The translations under genes were made by a program, and so were the position numbers. From Devosia sp. Root635 (GTDB lineage Bacteria; Pseudomonadota; Alphaproteobacteria; Rhizobiales; Devosiaceae), in the NCBI RefSeq assembly GCF_001427605.1, contig NZ_LMGZ01000022.1:270567-334566 (forward strand): a stretch of DNA of 64,000 bases. The letters run 5' to 3'. The notes below the pieces were generated by a model. That model saw only the letters and a list, made by a program, of their open reading frames with translations. It was not told where the DNA came from and made no database searches. This document shows positions 17,319-24,960 of the stretch, one piece after another (position 1 is the first letter of the stretch; the number at the start of each line of letters is the position of its first letter).

Positions 17319-17594
17319 GCTCAACGATGCGGCCAGGGAGGATATTGGGCGCATCTACAGGCACGGTGTGGCCGAATATGGCGAGGACCGGGCTGATGCG
17401 TATTATCGCGCGCTGTTCAGGCGGCTCGAGCGCATAGCGGAACAGCCTTATCTCCGGTTGACCATATCCGCGATGGCTATCGCCGAAGCGTGTGCGGCGC
17501 GGATTCGATCTACTACCGCATCAGCGACGGCAGTGTTGAAATCATGCGGATCATCGGCCGCCAGGATTACGGCGACAACATTACTCAGCCATAG
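17305..17594 (+). pseudogene. ParE-like toxin, frameshifted
   Basis: From ATG 17305 the first frame reads 'MASHRLNDAAREDIGRIYRH' through 'RRLERIAEQPYL', a typical ParE start. From about 17457 the homologous continuation is in another frame: 'VDHIRDGYRRSVCGADSIYY' through 'EIMRIIGRQDYGDNI' to TAG at 17592. The shift falls near 17455 and is explained by a one-base loss. The two halves together would make a normal toxin of about 96 residues. As read, the product would lose its C-terminal active-site strands. Confidence 0.8.
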
Positions 17595-18253
17595 GCCACC
17601 CAGCCGCGGAAGCTGAAGGCGGCGTAGAACTGGCTGATGCCGGCAAAGCCAGCTTCGGCCAGCAATGCCTCTTCTTCGTCGGGTGACAGGATGGTCAGGC
17701 GCGTGCCGATGGCCTGGCGGGCGCTCTCCATCTGTTCGGCGGTCAAGCCCGCGGCGGCGCCAAAGGCGACGTGGCGGGCGATCCACAGGGAGCGGTCGGG
17801 CTCGGTTTGCGGGAAGCTGATATGGGCCATGACGAACGGCGCACCCGGCTTCAGGCGGCGGCGAAGCTGCCGGAGCGTTTCGAGGCGCTGCTCGCGCGGC
17901 ACGAAATGCATGGTGAGGATGCAGGTGGCGGCGTCGAACGGCCCTTCGGGCGCCGCGTCGATATAGCCCTCGTGCAACTGCACGCGCGCGGCATGGGGAG
18001 CGACGGTCTGCCCCGCCAGTCGCAGCATCGGCGCGGATGGATCGACGCCGGCGAATGACCAATGCGGCTGGGCATCAGCCATGGCCTTGAGCTCCATGCC
18101 GCCCCCTGCCCCCAGAACCAGCACGCGGGCGTCGGACGACAGGCGTTCGGCCAGCAGCAGCGCGGTCATGCGCAGCAGGCCGGCATAGCCGGGCACCTGG
18201 CGTGGCGGGCCATCGAGATAAGATGCGGCGGCGGCTTCGTTGAAATGGGACAT
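17585..18253 (-). CDS. SAM-dependent methyltransferase (class I)
   Basis: This 222-residue protein has a Rossmann methyltransferase core: motif I 'VLVLGAGGGMELKAMA' (about 44-59), acidic motif II 'FAGVDPSAPMLRLAG', and a motif IV-like 'FDAATCILTMHFVP'. The N-terminus 'MSHFNEAAAASYLDG' resembles small-molecule methyltransferases. Substrate unknown. A perfect inverted repeat (18273-18291) sits 20-38 bases upstream of its start and may be a regulator site. Its 3' end overlaps the parE relic by ten bases. Confidence 0.83.
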   Translation of the reverse strand: MSHFNEAAAASYLDGPPRQVPGYAGLLRMTALLLAERLSSDARVLVLGAGGGMELKAMADAQPHWSFAGVDPSAPMLRLAGQTVAPHAARVQLHEGYIDAAPEGPFDAATCILTMHFVPREQRLETLRQLRRRLKPGAPFVMAHISFPQTEPDRSLWIARHVAFGAAAGLTAEQMESARQAIGTRLTILSPDEEEALLAEAGFAGISQFYAAFSFRGWVAYG

Positions 18254-18272
18254 GCTGACACTCGCGGGTAAA

Positions 18273-18291
18273 TGTAACTTATATTGTTACA
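18273..18291. promoter_or_regulatory. Inverted repeat TGTAAC-N7-GTTACA, probable operator
   Basis: A perfect six-base dyad in AT-rich DNA lies directly upstream of the minus-strand methyltransferase. The geometry resembles TetR-family operators, but no regulator gene adjoins it. Confidence 0.5.
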
Positions 18292-18397
18292 TGAATGACA
18301 CCGTCAAGCGCGCCGCTGTAAACCATGAATCGATATCGGGCCGGACGGGCCACCCTTTGCCGCGTTAAGGTTTCGTCAACCATAAGCGGAGGCTGCC

Positions 18398-18565
18398 ATG
18401 CGCGTTCCATCCATCGGCCTGACCCGTGACGAGCGCCGCATCGTGGCGGAAGGCTATCGGCTGGCCGAATATATGCTCCGCAACTATCACGACAAACCCA
18501 GCCTGGCGGCCACTGTGAAACAGTGGCTGGAGCGCGTGCGTGTGATGGTGCTGGCGCGCGACTGA
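18398..18565 (+). CDS. Small basic protein of unknown function
   Basis: A 55-residue open frame, 'MRVPSIGLTRDERRIVAEGY' through 'YMLRNYHDKPSLA' to 'VRVMVLARD', preceded by a good ribosome site (GCGGAGGC, about six bases before ATG). It looks like one or two amphipathic helices rich in Arg, without membrane segments or cysteines. Codon use matches the neighbours. It ends convergently with the DUF817 gene. No family recognised. Confidence 0.6.
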   Translation: MRVPSIGLTRDERRIVAEGYRLAEYMLRNYHDKPSLAATVKQWLERVRVMVLARD

Positions 18566-18569
18566 GGGG

Positions 18570-19436
18570 TCACTGCCGCTCCGGTTCGTAGGCTTTTGGT
18601 GGGTGGACCAGGGTGACCAGCACCACCGAGATCAGCATTAGCAGATACCACGAACCCAGCTTGGCCCAGCTGACCAGGGCCCAGCCATCGGCCTGGTCGG
18701 GGTAAATCCAGGCGCGCGACCAGGTGCCGATATTCTCGGCGATCCAGATGAACAGGGCGACCAACAGGAAAGCCAGCAGCATGGGCATGCGATGGCGGAA
18801 GCGAAAGACGCGATAGTGCATGGCGCTGCGCAGGTAGAGCCCGATAACCACAGCAAAGAGCAGCCAGCGGAAATCGAAGATGAAATGGTGGCTGAAGAAA
18901 TTGACATAGATGGCCACCGCCAGCAGCGCCGTCATCCAGACCGGCGGATAGCGGGTGAAGGTGATGTCGAAGATGCGCAGGATGCGGGCCATGTAGGAGC
19001 CGACGCAGGCATACATGAAGCCGGAAAACAGTGGCACGCCGCCGAGGCGGAAGATGGCGTCTTCGGGGTAAATCCATGAGCCGGCCGATGTCTTGAACAG
19101 CTCCATGCCGGTGCCGACGATATGGAAGATGAGAATGACCCTGGCTTCGCTCCATGTTTCAAGGCGGAAGGCCAGCATGGCAAGCTGGATCAGCAGGGCG
19201 GCGAGGAACCAGGCGTCGTAGCGGGCCAGGCCGATATCGGGCCACCATAGCCGGGTGACGAGGATCATGCCCAGCATCAGCCCGCCGAACAGGCAAGCCC
19301 AGGCCTGCTTGAGGCCGAAAACCAGGAACTCGACCAGACCATCGGCCAGCCGGCCACGCGGCAGGCGCGCCAGGACCGCATGCGCCGCGGCGTCGATCCG
19401 CGCTTCCAAACTCGTGAACCGGCTCAAGCCCCTCAC
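18570..19436 (-). CDS. DUF817 family integral membrane protein
   Basis: This 288-residue protein has about eight hydrophobic segments, starting near 'LKQAWACLFGGLMLGMILVT'. Conserved polar motifs lie between them: 'FHIVGTGMELFKTSAGSWIY' and 'RYPPVWMTALL', then 'SHHFIFDFRW', 'WIAENIGTWSRAWIYPDQ'. This matches the DUF817 pattern; function unknown. The repeated 'GxW..Y' motifs suggest an internal duplication. GTG at 19436 is used; no ATG fits better. Confidence 0.82.
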   Translation of the reverse strand: MRGLSRFTSLEARIDAAAHAVLARLPRGRLADGLVEFLVFGLKQAWACLFGGLMLGMILVTRLWWPDIGLARYDAWFLAALLIQLAMLAFRLETWSEARVILIFHIVGTGMELFKTSAGSWIYPEDAIFRLGGVPLFSGFMYACVGSYMARILRIFDITFTRYPPVWMTALLAVAIYVNFFSHHFIFDFRWLLFAVVIGLYLRSAMHYRVFRFRHRMPMLLAFLLVALFIWIAENIGTWSRAWIYPDQADGWALVSWAKLGSWYLLMLISVVLVTLVHPPKAYEPERQ

Positions 19437-19502
19437 CCTTGCTCACATCGCCCCGGCTGGATATGCCCTGTCGAAGGTTTCGGAATTAAGGCGGTATTTT
19501 GC

Positions 19503-20363
19503 ATGACCAGACGACGTCCCACCTCGTTGCGCACCTCGGTCCAGGACGTCGCCGCCTCCAAGCGTGCGCCGCAGACGCCGCAGACGCAATCGGCCGCGTT
19601 CCGCCTGGCCTTTGCCGACGACGAGTTCATGACCTCGGAGGAAGTGCGCGGGGTGCGCTTCCAGCTCGAATATCTCAAGCCGGAGTTGCGGCTGCGCGAG
19701 CGGGGCATCAATTCGACGGTGGTACTGTTTGGCGGGGCGCGTATTCCGGCGCCGGGGCAGCCGGCCTGGGCGGCCAAGAACGAGGTGCAGAAGAAGAACC
19801 TGGAAGCCGCGTCGCGCTATTACGACGAGGCGCGGCGGTTTGCCCAGCTCGCCTCGTTCACCTCCAAGGCCATGGGCTTTTCGGACTATGTGGTGGTGAC
19901 GGGCGGCGGGCCGGGGGTGATGGAAGCAGGCAATCGCGGGGCGGCCGATGTGGGGGCACCCTCGATCGGGCTCAATATCGTCTTGCCGCACGAGCAGGCG
20001 CCCAATCTCTACGTGACACCGGAGTTGAGCTTCAATTTCCACTATTTCGCCACCCGCAAAATCCACTTCCTGATGCGCGCCAAGGCGGTGGCGGTGTTCC
20101 CCGGCGGGTTCGGCACGCTAGACGAATTCTTCGAGACGCTGACGCTGATCCAGACCGGCCGCATGGACCGGGTGCCGCTGCTGCTGTTCGGCGCAGAATT
20201 CTGGAGCAAGGTCATCAATTTCGAGGCGCTGGCGGAAGCCGGCACGATCGCGCCGGATGACCCCAAGCTGTTCAACATCGTCGACACGGCCGAAGAGGGC
20301 TGGGACATCGTGCGGCAGTTCTACAATCTGCCGGAGATCGATGAGGTGTTGCGGGGGGATTGA
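19503..20363 (+). CDS. LOG family protein (nucleotide 5'-monophosphate phosphoribohydrolase)
   Basis: This 286-residue protein contains the two LOG signatures: 'VVTGGGPGVMEAGNRGA' (about 130-146) and 'PGGFGTLDEFFETLTL' (about 200-215). LOG enzymes cleave the N-glycosidic bond of nucleoside 5'-monophosphates, such as AMP or cytokinin ribotides. The first 50 residues are polar and probably disordered, making this longer than plant LOGs but normal for the TIGR00730-type bacterial group. ATG 19503 follows AT-rich DNA and is the first start after the divergent DUF817 gene. Confidence 0.88.
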   Translation: MTRRRPTSLRTSVQDVAASKRAPQTPQTQSAAFRLAFADDEFMTSEEVRGVRFQLEYLKPELRLRERGINSTVVLFGGARIPAPGQPAWAAKNEVQKKNLEAASRYYDEARRFAQLASFTSKAMGFSDYVVVTGGGPGVMEAGNRGAADVGAPSIGLNIVLPHEQAPNLYVTPELSFNFHYFATRKIHFLMRAKAVAVFPGGFGTLDEFFETLTLIQTGRMDRVPLLLFGAEFWSKVINFEALAEAGTIAPDDPKLFNIVDTAEEGWDIVRQFYNLPEIDEVLRGD

Positions 20364-20408
20364 GGAGATCGAGCATTTGCGAGGCTATGGACCGGGATTG
20401 CTGTCCAG

Positions 20409-20729
20409 CTATGCCTCGTAGTCGAAATCATCGTCGTCGGAAGGGCCCAACAACGGCCGGTTCACCGAGCTTGAGATTAACGCGATCTCAATCGCGTTCT
20501 TCTCGACGCGATAGTCATAGAAATAGCCGTTGCGGACAATCCTGCGCATTCCCGGAACAGGGGCCTTTTCGTCGGAGAACCCCGCTTCACCAAAGCTGGT
20601 GAGATCGCGCCTTACGGACTTCACTCTTTCCAGGAAGCGCTCTGCCGCCAACCGGCTATGCTGTCTAAGATAGGCCGCTTCCTGCCGCACATAGTCTGCA
20701 GCATTCCTGGAAAGCCGCACTTTCATCAA
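20409..20729 (-). CDS. RelE/ParE-family toxin
   Basis: This 106-residue protein begins 'MMKVRLSRNAADYVRQEAAY', with the ParE/RelE helix pair ('AERFLERVKSVRRDL') and beta strands ending 'RRIVRNGYFYDYRVEKNAIE'. An unusual acidic tail ('DDDDFDYEA') follows. Its start overlaps the antitoxin stop as ATGA, the usual coupled operon. Whether it cleaves RNA or poisons gyrase cannot be told from sequence. Confidence 0.8.
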   Translation of the reverse strand: MMKVRLSRNAADYVRQEAAYLRQHSRLAAERFLERVKSVRRDLTSFGEAGFSDEKAPVPGMRRIVRNGYFYDYRVEKNAIEIALISSSVNRPLLGPSDDDDFDYEA

Positions 20730-20986
20730 GCGGCATTTCCGCGGACGATCTGTTCCACCTGGGCGATAACGTCATCCATATCTTCGGACTCGCCGCTATC
20801 AAGCTGCTTGAGGCCGTCTGCGACGCTCAGAATCTCAGCGCCCTCTCCTGCCAGGTAGAGGCGCAGAGCGCGCACCACAACCCAGCTTCGGGTGCGATCC
20901 GAGGTTTCCGAGATTCGTTCAACTGCTGCCAGAACGTCATGCGGAAGTCGGATTGTGATTGGATCGGAAAGCTCCTGGCCGGCCAT
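20726..20986 (-). CDS. Ribbon-helix-helix (CopG-like) antitoxin
   Basis: This 86-residue protein starts 'MAGQELSDPITIRLPHDV', a ribbon strand followed by two helices ('LAAVERISETSDRTRSWVV'), the RHH DNA-binding fold. The acidic, helical C-terminus ('LDSGESEDMDDVIAQVEQ') would bind the downstream toxin. ATG 20986 fits the domain; upstream in-frame codons are not RHH-like. It probably autorepresses the pair. Confidence 0.82.
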   Translation of the reverse strand: MAGQELSDPITIRLPHDVLAAVERISETSDRTRSWVVVRALRLYLAGEGAEILSVADGLKQLDSGESEDMDDVIAQVEQIVRGNAA

Positions 20987-21063
20987 GACAATGCTCCACC
21001 TAGTGAGCATACAGCGTATTACAACGACGCAAAATGGCAAGCGATCCCTGCTAGCGACTCGCC

Positions 21064-21894
21064 CTACTTGCTCTCTGCCGCAGGATAGACGCCAAGCACC
21101 TTGAAATAGTCGGTGAAAAAGCCGAGTTCCTCGAAGGCGTGTTGGACGCCGATGTCGGAGGGGTGGCCCTCGATGTCGGCGTAGAACTGGGTGGCGGTGA
21201 AGGCGCCGCCGACCATGTAGCTCTCCAGCTTGGTCATATTGACGCCGTTGGTGGCGAAGCCCCCCATGGCCTTGTAGAGCGCGGCCGGCACGTTGCGCAC
21301 GCGGAAGACGAAGGTGGTCTTGACCTTGCCCTGGTCGGGCGGGGCTTCTTGCGGGGTGGGCGAGAGCACCAGGAAGCGCGTGGTATTGTGGGTGGCGTCC
21401 TCGATATTGGCAGCCAGCACGGTGAGGCCGTAAATCTCGGCGGCGAAGCGGGAGGCGATGGCGGCGACGGACTTGTCGGCCTTCTGCGCAATTTCATGCG
21501 CGGAGCCGGCCGTGTCGGCGCCGGTGATGGTGCGTAGGCTGTGGCCGTTGATGAAATTGCGGCACTGGCCCAGGGCCACCGTATGCGATTGCACCGCCTT
21601 GATGTCCGCCAGCGACGCGCCGGGCACGCCGAGCAGGTTCAACTCGACGCGCAGGAAGGTCTCGCCGATGATGTTGAGACCGCTTTGGGGCAGCAGGTGG
21701 TGAATATCGGTGACGCGGCCATAGAGCGAATTCTCCACCGGGACGACCGCAAAATCGGCGCGGCCGGACTGCACAGCCGCAATGGTTTCCTCGAAGGTGA
21801 CGCAGCCGATCGCTTCTTCGCCGGGGAAAATATTGGAGGCGGCGGCATGGCTGAAAGCGCCGGGCTCGCCCTGGAAAGCGATCTTCTTGGTCAT
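21064..21894 (-). CDS. pheA: Prephenate dehydratase
   Basis: PheA converts prephenate to phenylpyruvate in phenylalanine synthesis. The 276-residue monofunctional form starts 'MTKKIAFQGEPGAFSHAA' and contains the catalytic-domain motif 'VVPVENSLYGRVTD' and the 'TRF' motif in 'DATHNTTRFLVL' (about 165-180). A C-terminal ACT domain ('VFRVRNVPAALYKAMGGF') senses phenylalanine. No chorismate mutase domain is fused. It is divergent from the cytochrome gene with about 260 bases between. Confidence 0.94.
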   Translation of the reverse strand: MTKKIAFQGEPGAFSHAAASNIFPGEEAIGCVTFEETIAAVQSGRADFAVVPVENSLYGRVTDIHHLLPQSGLNIIGETFLRVELNLLGVPGASLADIKAVQSHTVALGQCRNFINGHSLRTITGADTAGSAHEIAQKADKSVAAIASRFAAEIYGLTVLAANIEDATHNTTRFLVLSPTPQEAPPDQGKVKTTFVFRVRNVPAALYKAMGGFATNGVNMTKLESYMVGGAFTATQFYADIEGHPSDIGVQHAFEELGFFTDYFKVLGVYPAAESK

Positions 21895-22156
21895 CGAGGA
21901 AGTCCATCTCTGATAGGCGGAAGGCTTTTGAACCTCGGGACAGAAGGAGTCAATTGAACCGGGCGGAGCGGTCATTGCGGGAGAGCGGCGGGGAATTGTC
22001 GCAGCAGGGCTTTGGACGGTTGCGCACGCCCGGCCTTGCGACTATCTTCCGCGCGCGTCGGGCCGCTCCGTTGAGGCGATTTTTCCTTTGGGATAATCGA
22101 AAGTTGAGCCGGGTTCGACTATACGTCCACAGGGGATGGACCGGCAGAGAGACCAA

Positions 22157-22912
22157 ATGGATTCGTTCGAGCTTAACAAGATCATGGGCGCCGTGCTGGG
22201 CACGCTGCTGTTCGTCATGGGCGCCGGCTTTGTCGCAGAAGCCATCTACCATCCCATCGAAGGGCGTGGCCCGGGCTATGCCCTGCCAGAGCCGGAAGCC
22301 GCCGCGCCTGGCGCCGTTGCGGAAGCCGCGCCGGAAGTGCCACTGGGCGTGCTGCTGGCCAGCGCCGACCCCACCAAGGGCGCCGCCGACGTCAAGAAGT
22401 GCCAGTCCTGCCACAACTTCGGCGAGGGCGAACCCAACAAGCAGGGCCCGCATCTCTATGGCGTGGTCGGCCGGCCGGAAGGCGGCGTCGAAGGCTTCGC
22501 CTATTCCGAGGGCATGCTGGCGCATAACGCTGCCGGCGATACCTGGACCTACGAGAATCTGAACGCCTTCCTGACCAAGCCGAGCGACTATGTGCCGGGC
22601 ACGAAGATGACGTTCTCGGGTATTCGTACCGCCGAGGAGCGCGCCGACATCCTCGCCTACCTGCAGACGCTGTCGGGCTCGCCCGTACCGTTCCCGCCGG
22701 CCGAAGAAGCTGCGCCCGCCGCAGCCGATGGCGAAGCAGCGGCTCCGGCCGAAGGCGCCGAGACCGCGGCTCCTGCTGCCACGCCGGCCGATGCCCCTGC
22801 GGCAGCGCCCGCCGATGCCCCTGCGGCAGAGCCGGCAGCCGCGACGGAAACGCCGGAAACGACCGCGACGGAAACGCCGGTCGAAGGCACCCCGACCACC
22901 ACCGCGCAGTAA
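22157..22912 (+). CDS. Membrane-anchored c-type cytochrome with Ala/Pro/Thr-rich tail
   Basis: This 251-residue protein has an uncleaved N-terminal anchor ('IMGAVLGTLLFVMGAGFVAE', 9-28), an acidic linker, and a class I cytochrome c domain with haem site CQSCH (82-86) and a methionine ligand in 'VPGTKMTFSG'. This matches the CycM/c552 group of alphaproteobacteria, which carry electrons from the bc1 complex to terminal oxidase. The last 75 residues are almost only Ala, Pro, Glu and Thr with the repeat 'ADAPAAAPADAPAAEP', probably a flexible periplasmic tail. A strong terminator follows. ATG 22157 gives the normal anchor. Confidence 0.9.
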   Translation: MDSFELNKIMGAVLGTLLFVMGAGFVAEAIYHPIEGRGPGYALPEPEAAAPGAVAEAAPEVPLGVLLASADPTKGAADVKKCQSCHNFGEGEPNKQGPHLYGVVGRPEGGVEGFAYSEGMLAHNAAGDTWTYENLNAFLTKPSDYVPGTKMTFSGIRTAEERADILAYLQTLSGSPVPFPPAEEAAPAAADGEAAAPAEGAETAAPAATPADAPAAAPADAPAAEPAAATETPETTATETPVEGTPTTTAQ

Positions 22913-22933
22913 GCCTGCCGGACGGAATCAATG

Positions 22934-22962
22934 AGAGCCGCGCCCGTAAGGCGCGGCTCTTT
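22934..22962 (+). terminator. Rho-independent terminator after the cytochrome gene
   Basis: Ten-base arms AGAGCCGCGC (22934-22943) and GCGCGGCTCT (22951-22960) enclose a seven-base loop and run into TTT. It lies 22 bases after the cytochrome stop and separates it from the next gene, whose ribosome site begins just beyond. Confidence 0.82.
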
Positions 22963-22978
22963 GCTTGAGGAGAAAGCC

Positions 22979-23917
22979 ATGCTGCTGTTGCACCTGTCCG
23001 ATGTCGACGAGGCGAACTGGGCCGAAAAGCTGCGGGCCGAGCTAAGCCCCTACCCCGTGGTGCGGCGCGGCGATGGGTTCGACCCGGCGGCGGTGCGCTA
23101 TGTCTTCGCCTGGAAGCCGAAGCCGGAGGCCTTTGACGGGCTGACCGGGCTCAAGGCGGTGCTGTCGCTCGGCGCCGGGGTGGACGGGCTGCTGAAGCAT
23201 CCGCGCCTGCCCGACGCGCCCATCGTGCGCTTCGTCGACGCTGATCTCAGCCAGCGCATGAGCGACTATGTGGTTGCCCATGTGACCATGCACCACCGGC
23301 TCTATACAAGATTCCGCGCCGACCAGCAGGCGCGGCGCTGGAGCCAGCTCTATCCTCCGGCCGCCTCGGAAACGACGGTCGGTATCATGGGCATGGGCGT
23401 ATTGGGGCAGGACGCGGCCGCGCGCCTCAGGCCGCTGGGCTTCACACTGCGGAGCTGGAGCCGGACGCCGAAGGCGATCGAGGGCGTGGAGGGCTTTGCC
23501 GGCGCCGAAACGTTCGAGGCGTTTCTGGCGGGTACGGACATCCTGGTGAACCTGCTGCCGCTGACGCCGGAAACCACCGGCATCCTCAACTACGAAACGT
23601 TTGGCAAGCTGCGGCGGGACCGACTCGATGGCGGGCCTGCCATCGTCAACGCGGCGCGCGGCGGGCACCAGCGCGAGGCCGATATCGTCAAGGCCCTGGG
23701 CGATGGCACGCTGGGGGCGGCGAGCCTCGACGTATTCGAGACCGAGCCGCTGCCCACCAGCAGCCCGCTCTGGGATATCGAGAATTGCTATATTACGCCG
23801 CATATCGCGGCGATTTCTGACCCGGCAAGCGGTGTGCGCTATTTCTCGCAGATCATCCGCGACCATGAGGCCGGCGAGCCGCTGATCAATGTGGTGGACC
23901 GGCAGCGGGGGTATTGA
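22979..23917 (+). CDS. D-2-hydroxyacid dehydrogenase, GhrA-like (glyoxylate/hydroxypyruvate reductase)
   Basis: This 312-residue NAD(P)-dependent enzyme has the family nucleotide motif 'VGIMGMGVLGQDAAARL' (about 138-154). Later come the substrate-domain Arg in 'AIVNAARGGHQ', the Glu in 'ASLDVFETEPLP' and the catalytic His in 'CYITPHIAAIS'. The absence of a conserved N-terminal hydroxyacid dehydrogenase Rossmann repeat is normal for the GhrA branch. It probably reduces glyoxylate or hydroxypyruvate. GAGGAGAAAG precedes the ATG. Confidence 0.87.
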   Translation: MLLLHLSDVDEANWAEKLRAELSPYPVVRRGDGFDPAAVRYVFAWKPKPEAFDGLTGLKAVLSLGAGVDGLLKHPRLPDAPIVRFVDADLSQRMSDYVVAHVTMHHRLYTRFRADQQARRWSQLYPPAASETTVGIMGMGVLGQDAAARLRPLGFTLRSWSRTPKAIEGVEGFAGAETFEAFLAGTDILVNLLPLTPETTGILNYETFGKLRRDRLDGGPAIVNAARGGHQREADIVKALGDGTLGAASLDVFETEPLPTSSPLWDIENCYITPHIAAISDPASGVRYFSQIIRDHEAGEPLINVVDRQRGY

Positions 23918-23975
23918 AGCCACCTGCATCTGGGTTCCACCGCCCCTCGCCCCTCCCCGAGGGAGCGAGGCCCAC

Positions 23976-24899
23976 TCAGAGCTCCAGCGCCCAGTATTGG
24001 CCGTTGAGGTCGGTGCCGAAGGAATGGTGCCTGTCTTCGTGGACCAGTTCGAAGCCGGCGCCCTGGTAGATGCGGCGGGCGGAGACCAGGCAGTCCTGGG
24101 TCCAGAGGATGACCCGCTTGTACCCCGAGGCGCGGGAGAAGCGGACGGCTTCATCGACCAGGCGCTTGCCGATGCCACGACCGCGGAAGGCGGGCTCGGT
24201 ATAGAGCATGCGCAATTGCGCGGTGCCGGATTCTTCGGCCGGGATGATGAAGACGGAGCCGGCGACCTGCCCATCCTGCTCGGCGATCCACAAGGATTTG
24301 GGCAGACTGGCGGGGGCGGCTTCGTATTCGGCATAGATGCGGGTGATCAGCGTCTCGAAGTCGCCGTTCCAGCCCTGTTCGAGGTGATAGAGCAGCCCCT
24401 GGCGGTGGATGAGCCAGCCGATATCGCCAATGCGATGCGGGCGGAGGAGCAATTGGGTATCGTCCGGCTCGCCCAGCAGCGTCTCGATGCGGCGCATGGC
24501 GCCGACAAGGTCGCGGCGACCGAATTCGTCCAACGGCTCCAACAGGCCATTGGCAACGGCGGCATCGCTCATTTCATTGAAACGCCGATAGACCGCGTCG
24601 CCTTCGGCGGTCAGGGCCAGGGGAACCATGCGCCGGTCCCCGGCGCGCGGCAGCACGGCGACCACGCCTTGATCCACCAGCTTCAGGACCAGCCGGCTCA
24701 TCTGGCCGCGATCCATTTCCAGGCCCTCGGCGATGATGGCCGAACTGGCATGGCCGCGCTTGCCCAGCTCATAGATCACCCGGGCTTCCGCCAGGGTGTA
24801 GGGGCTCTGGTGCATACCCTCTTCGAGCAGGCCGATGACTTTGGTGTAGAATCGATTGAAGGCGCGGACCTGCGCGATCTCGGCGGGATTGACGGACAT
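23976..24899 (-). CDS. MarR-family regulator fused to a GNAT acetyltransferase
   Basis: The 307-residue product has an N-terminal MarR winged-helix domain (about 1-145; 'YTLAEARVIYELGKRGHASS', then 'GLEMDRGQMSRLVLKLVDQG' and the wing 'PRAGDRRMVPLALTAEG'). A C-terminal GNAT domain follows (about 155-307; acetyl-CoA motif 'EPAFRGRGIGKRLVDEAV'). Such fusions pair a transcription switch with an acetyltransferase, but the acceptor is unknown. Two palindromes fill the DNA between its start and the aminopeptidase stop, so autoregulation is likely. Confidence 0.88.
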   Translation of the reverse strand: MSVNPAEIAQVRAFNRFYTKVIGLLEEGMHQSPYTLAEARVIYELGKRGHASSAIIAEGLEMDRGQMSRLVLKLVDQGVVAVLPRAGDRRMVPLALTAEGDAVYRRFNEMSDAAVANGLLEPLDEFGRRDLVGAMRRIETLLGEPDDTQLLLRPHRIGDIGWLIHRQGLLYHLEQGWNGDFETLITRIYAEYEAAPASLPKSLWIAEQDGQVAGSVFIIPAEESGTAQLRMLYTEPAFRGRGIGKRLVDEAVRFSRASGYKRVILWTQDCLVSARRIYQGAGFELVHEDRHHSFGTDLNGQYWALEL

Positions 24900-24915
24900 G
24901 GTCCGACTCCGGACG

Positions 24916-24960
24916 GTTGACTATTGACATAGTCAACCAATTAGTTGTCAAAGTCAACTA
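24916..24960. promoter_or_regulatory. Tandem palindromic operators for the MarR-GNAT gene
   Basis: Site 1 (24916-24937) has perfect nine-base arms, GTTGACTAT and ATAGTCAAC, around TGAC. Site 2 (24942-24960) has TAGTTG and CAACTA arms with a similar GTCAA core. Both share the TTGAC half-site typical of MarR operators and cover the likely promoter, 17-60 bases upstream of the start. Confidence 0.7.

Noticed and set aside
18292..18370. 26-codon plus-strand frame after the TGTAAC dyad
   Set aside because: No Shine-Dalgarno and no protein-like pattern; too short to support.
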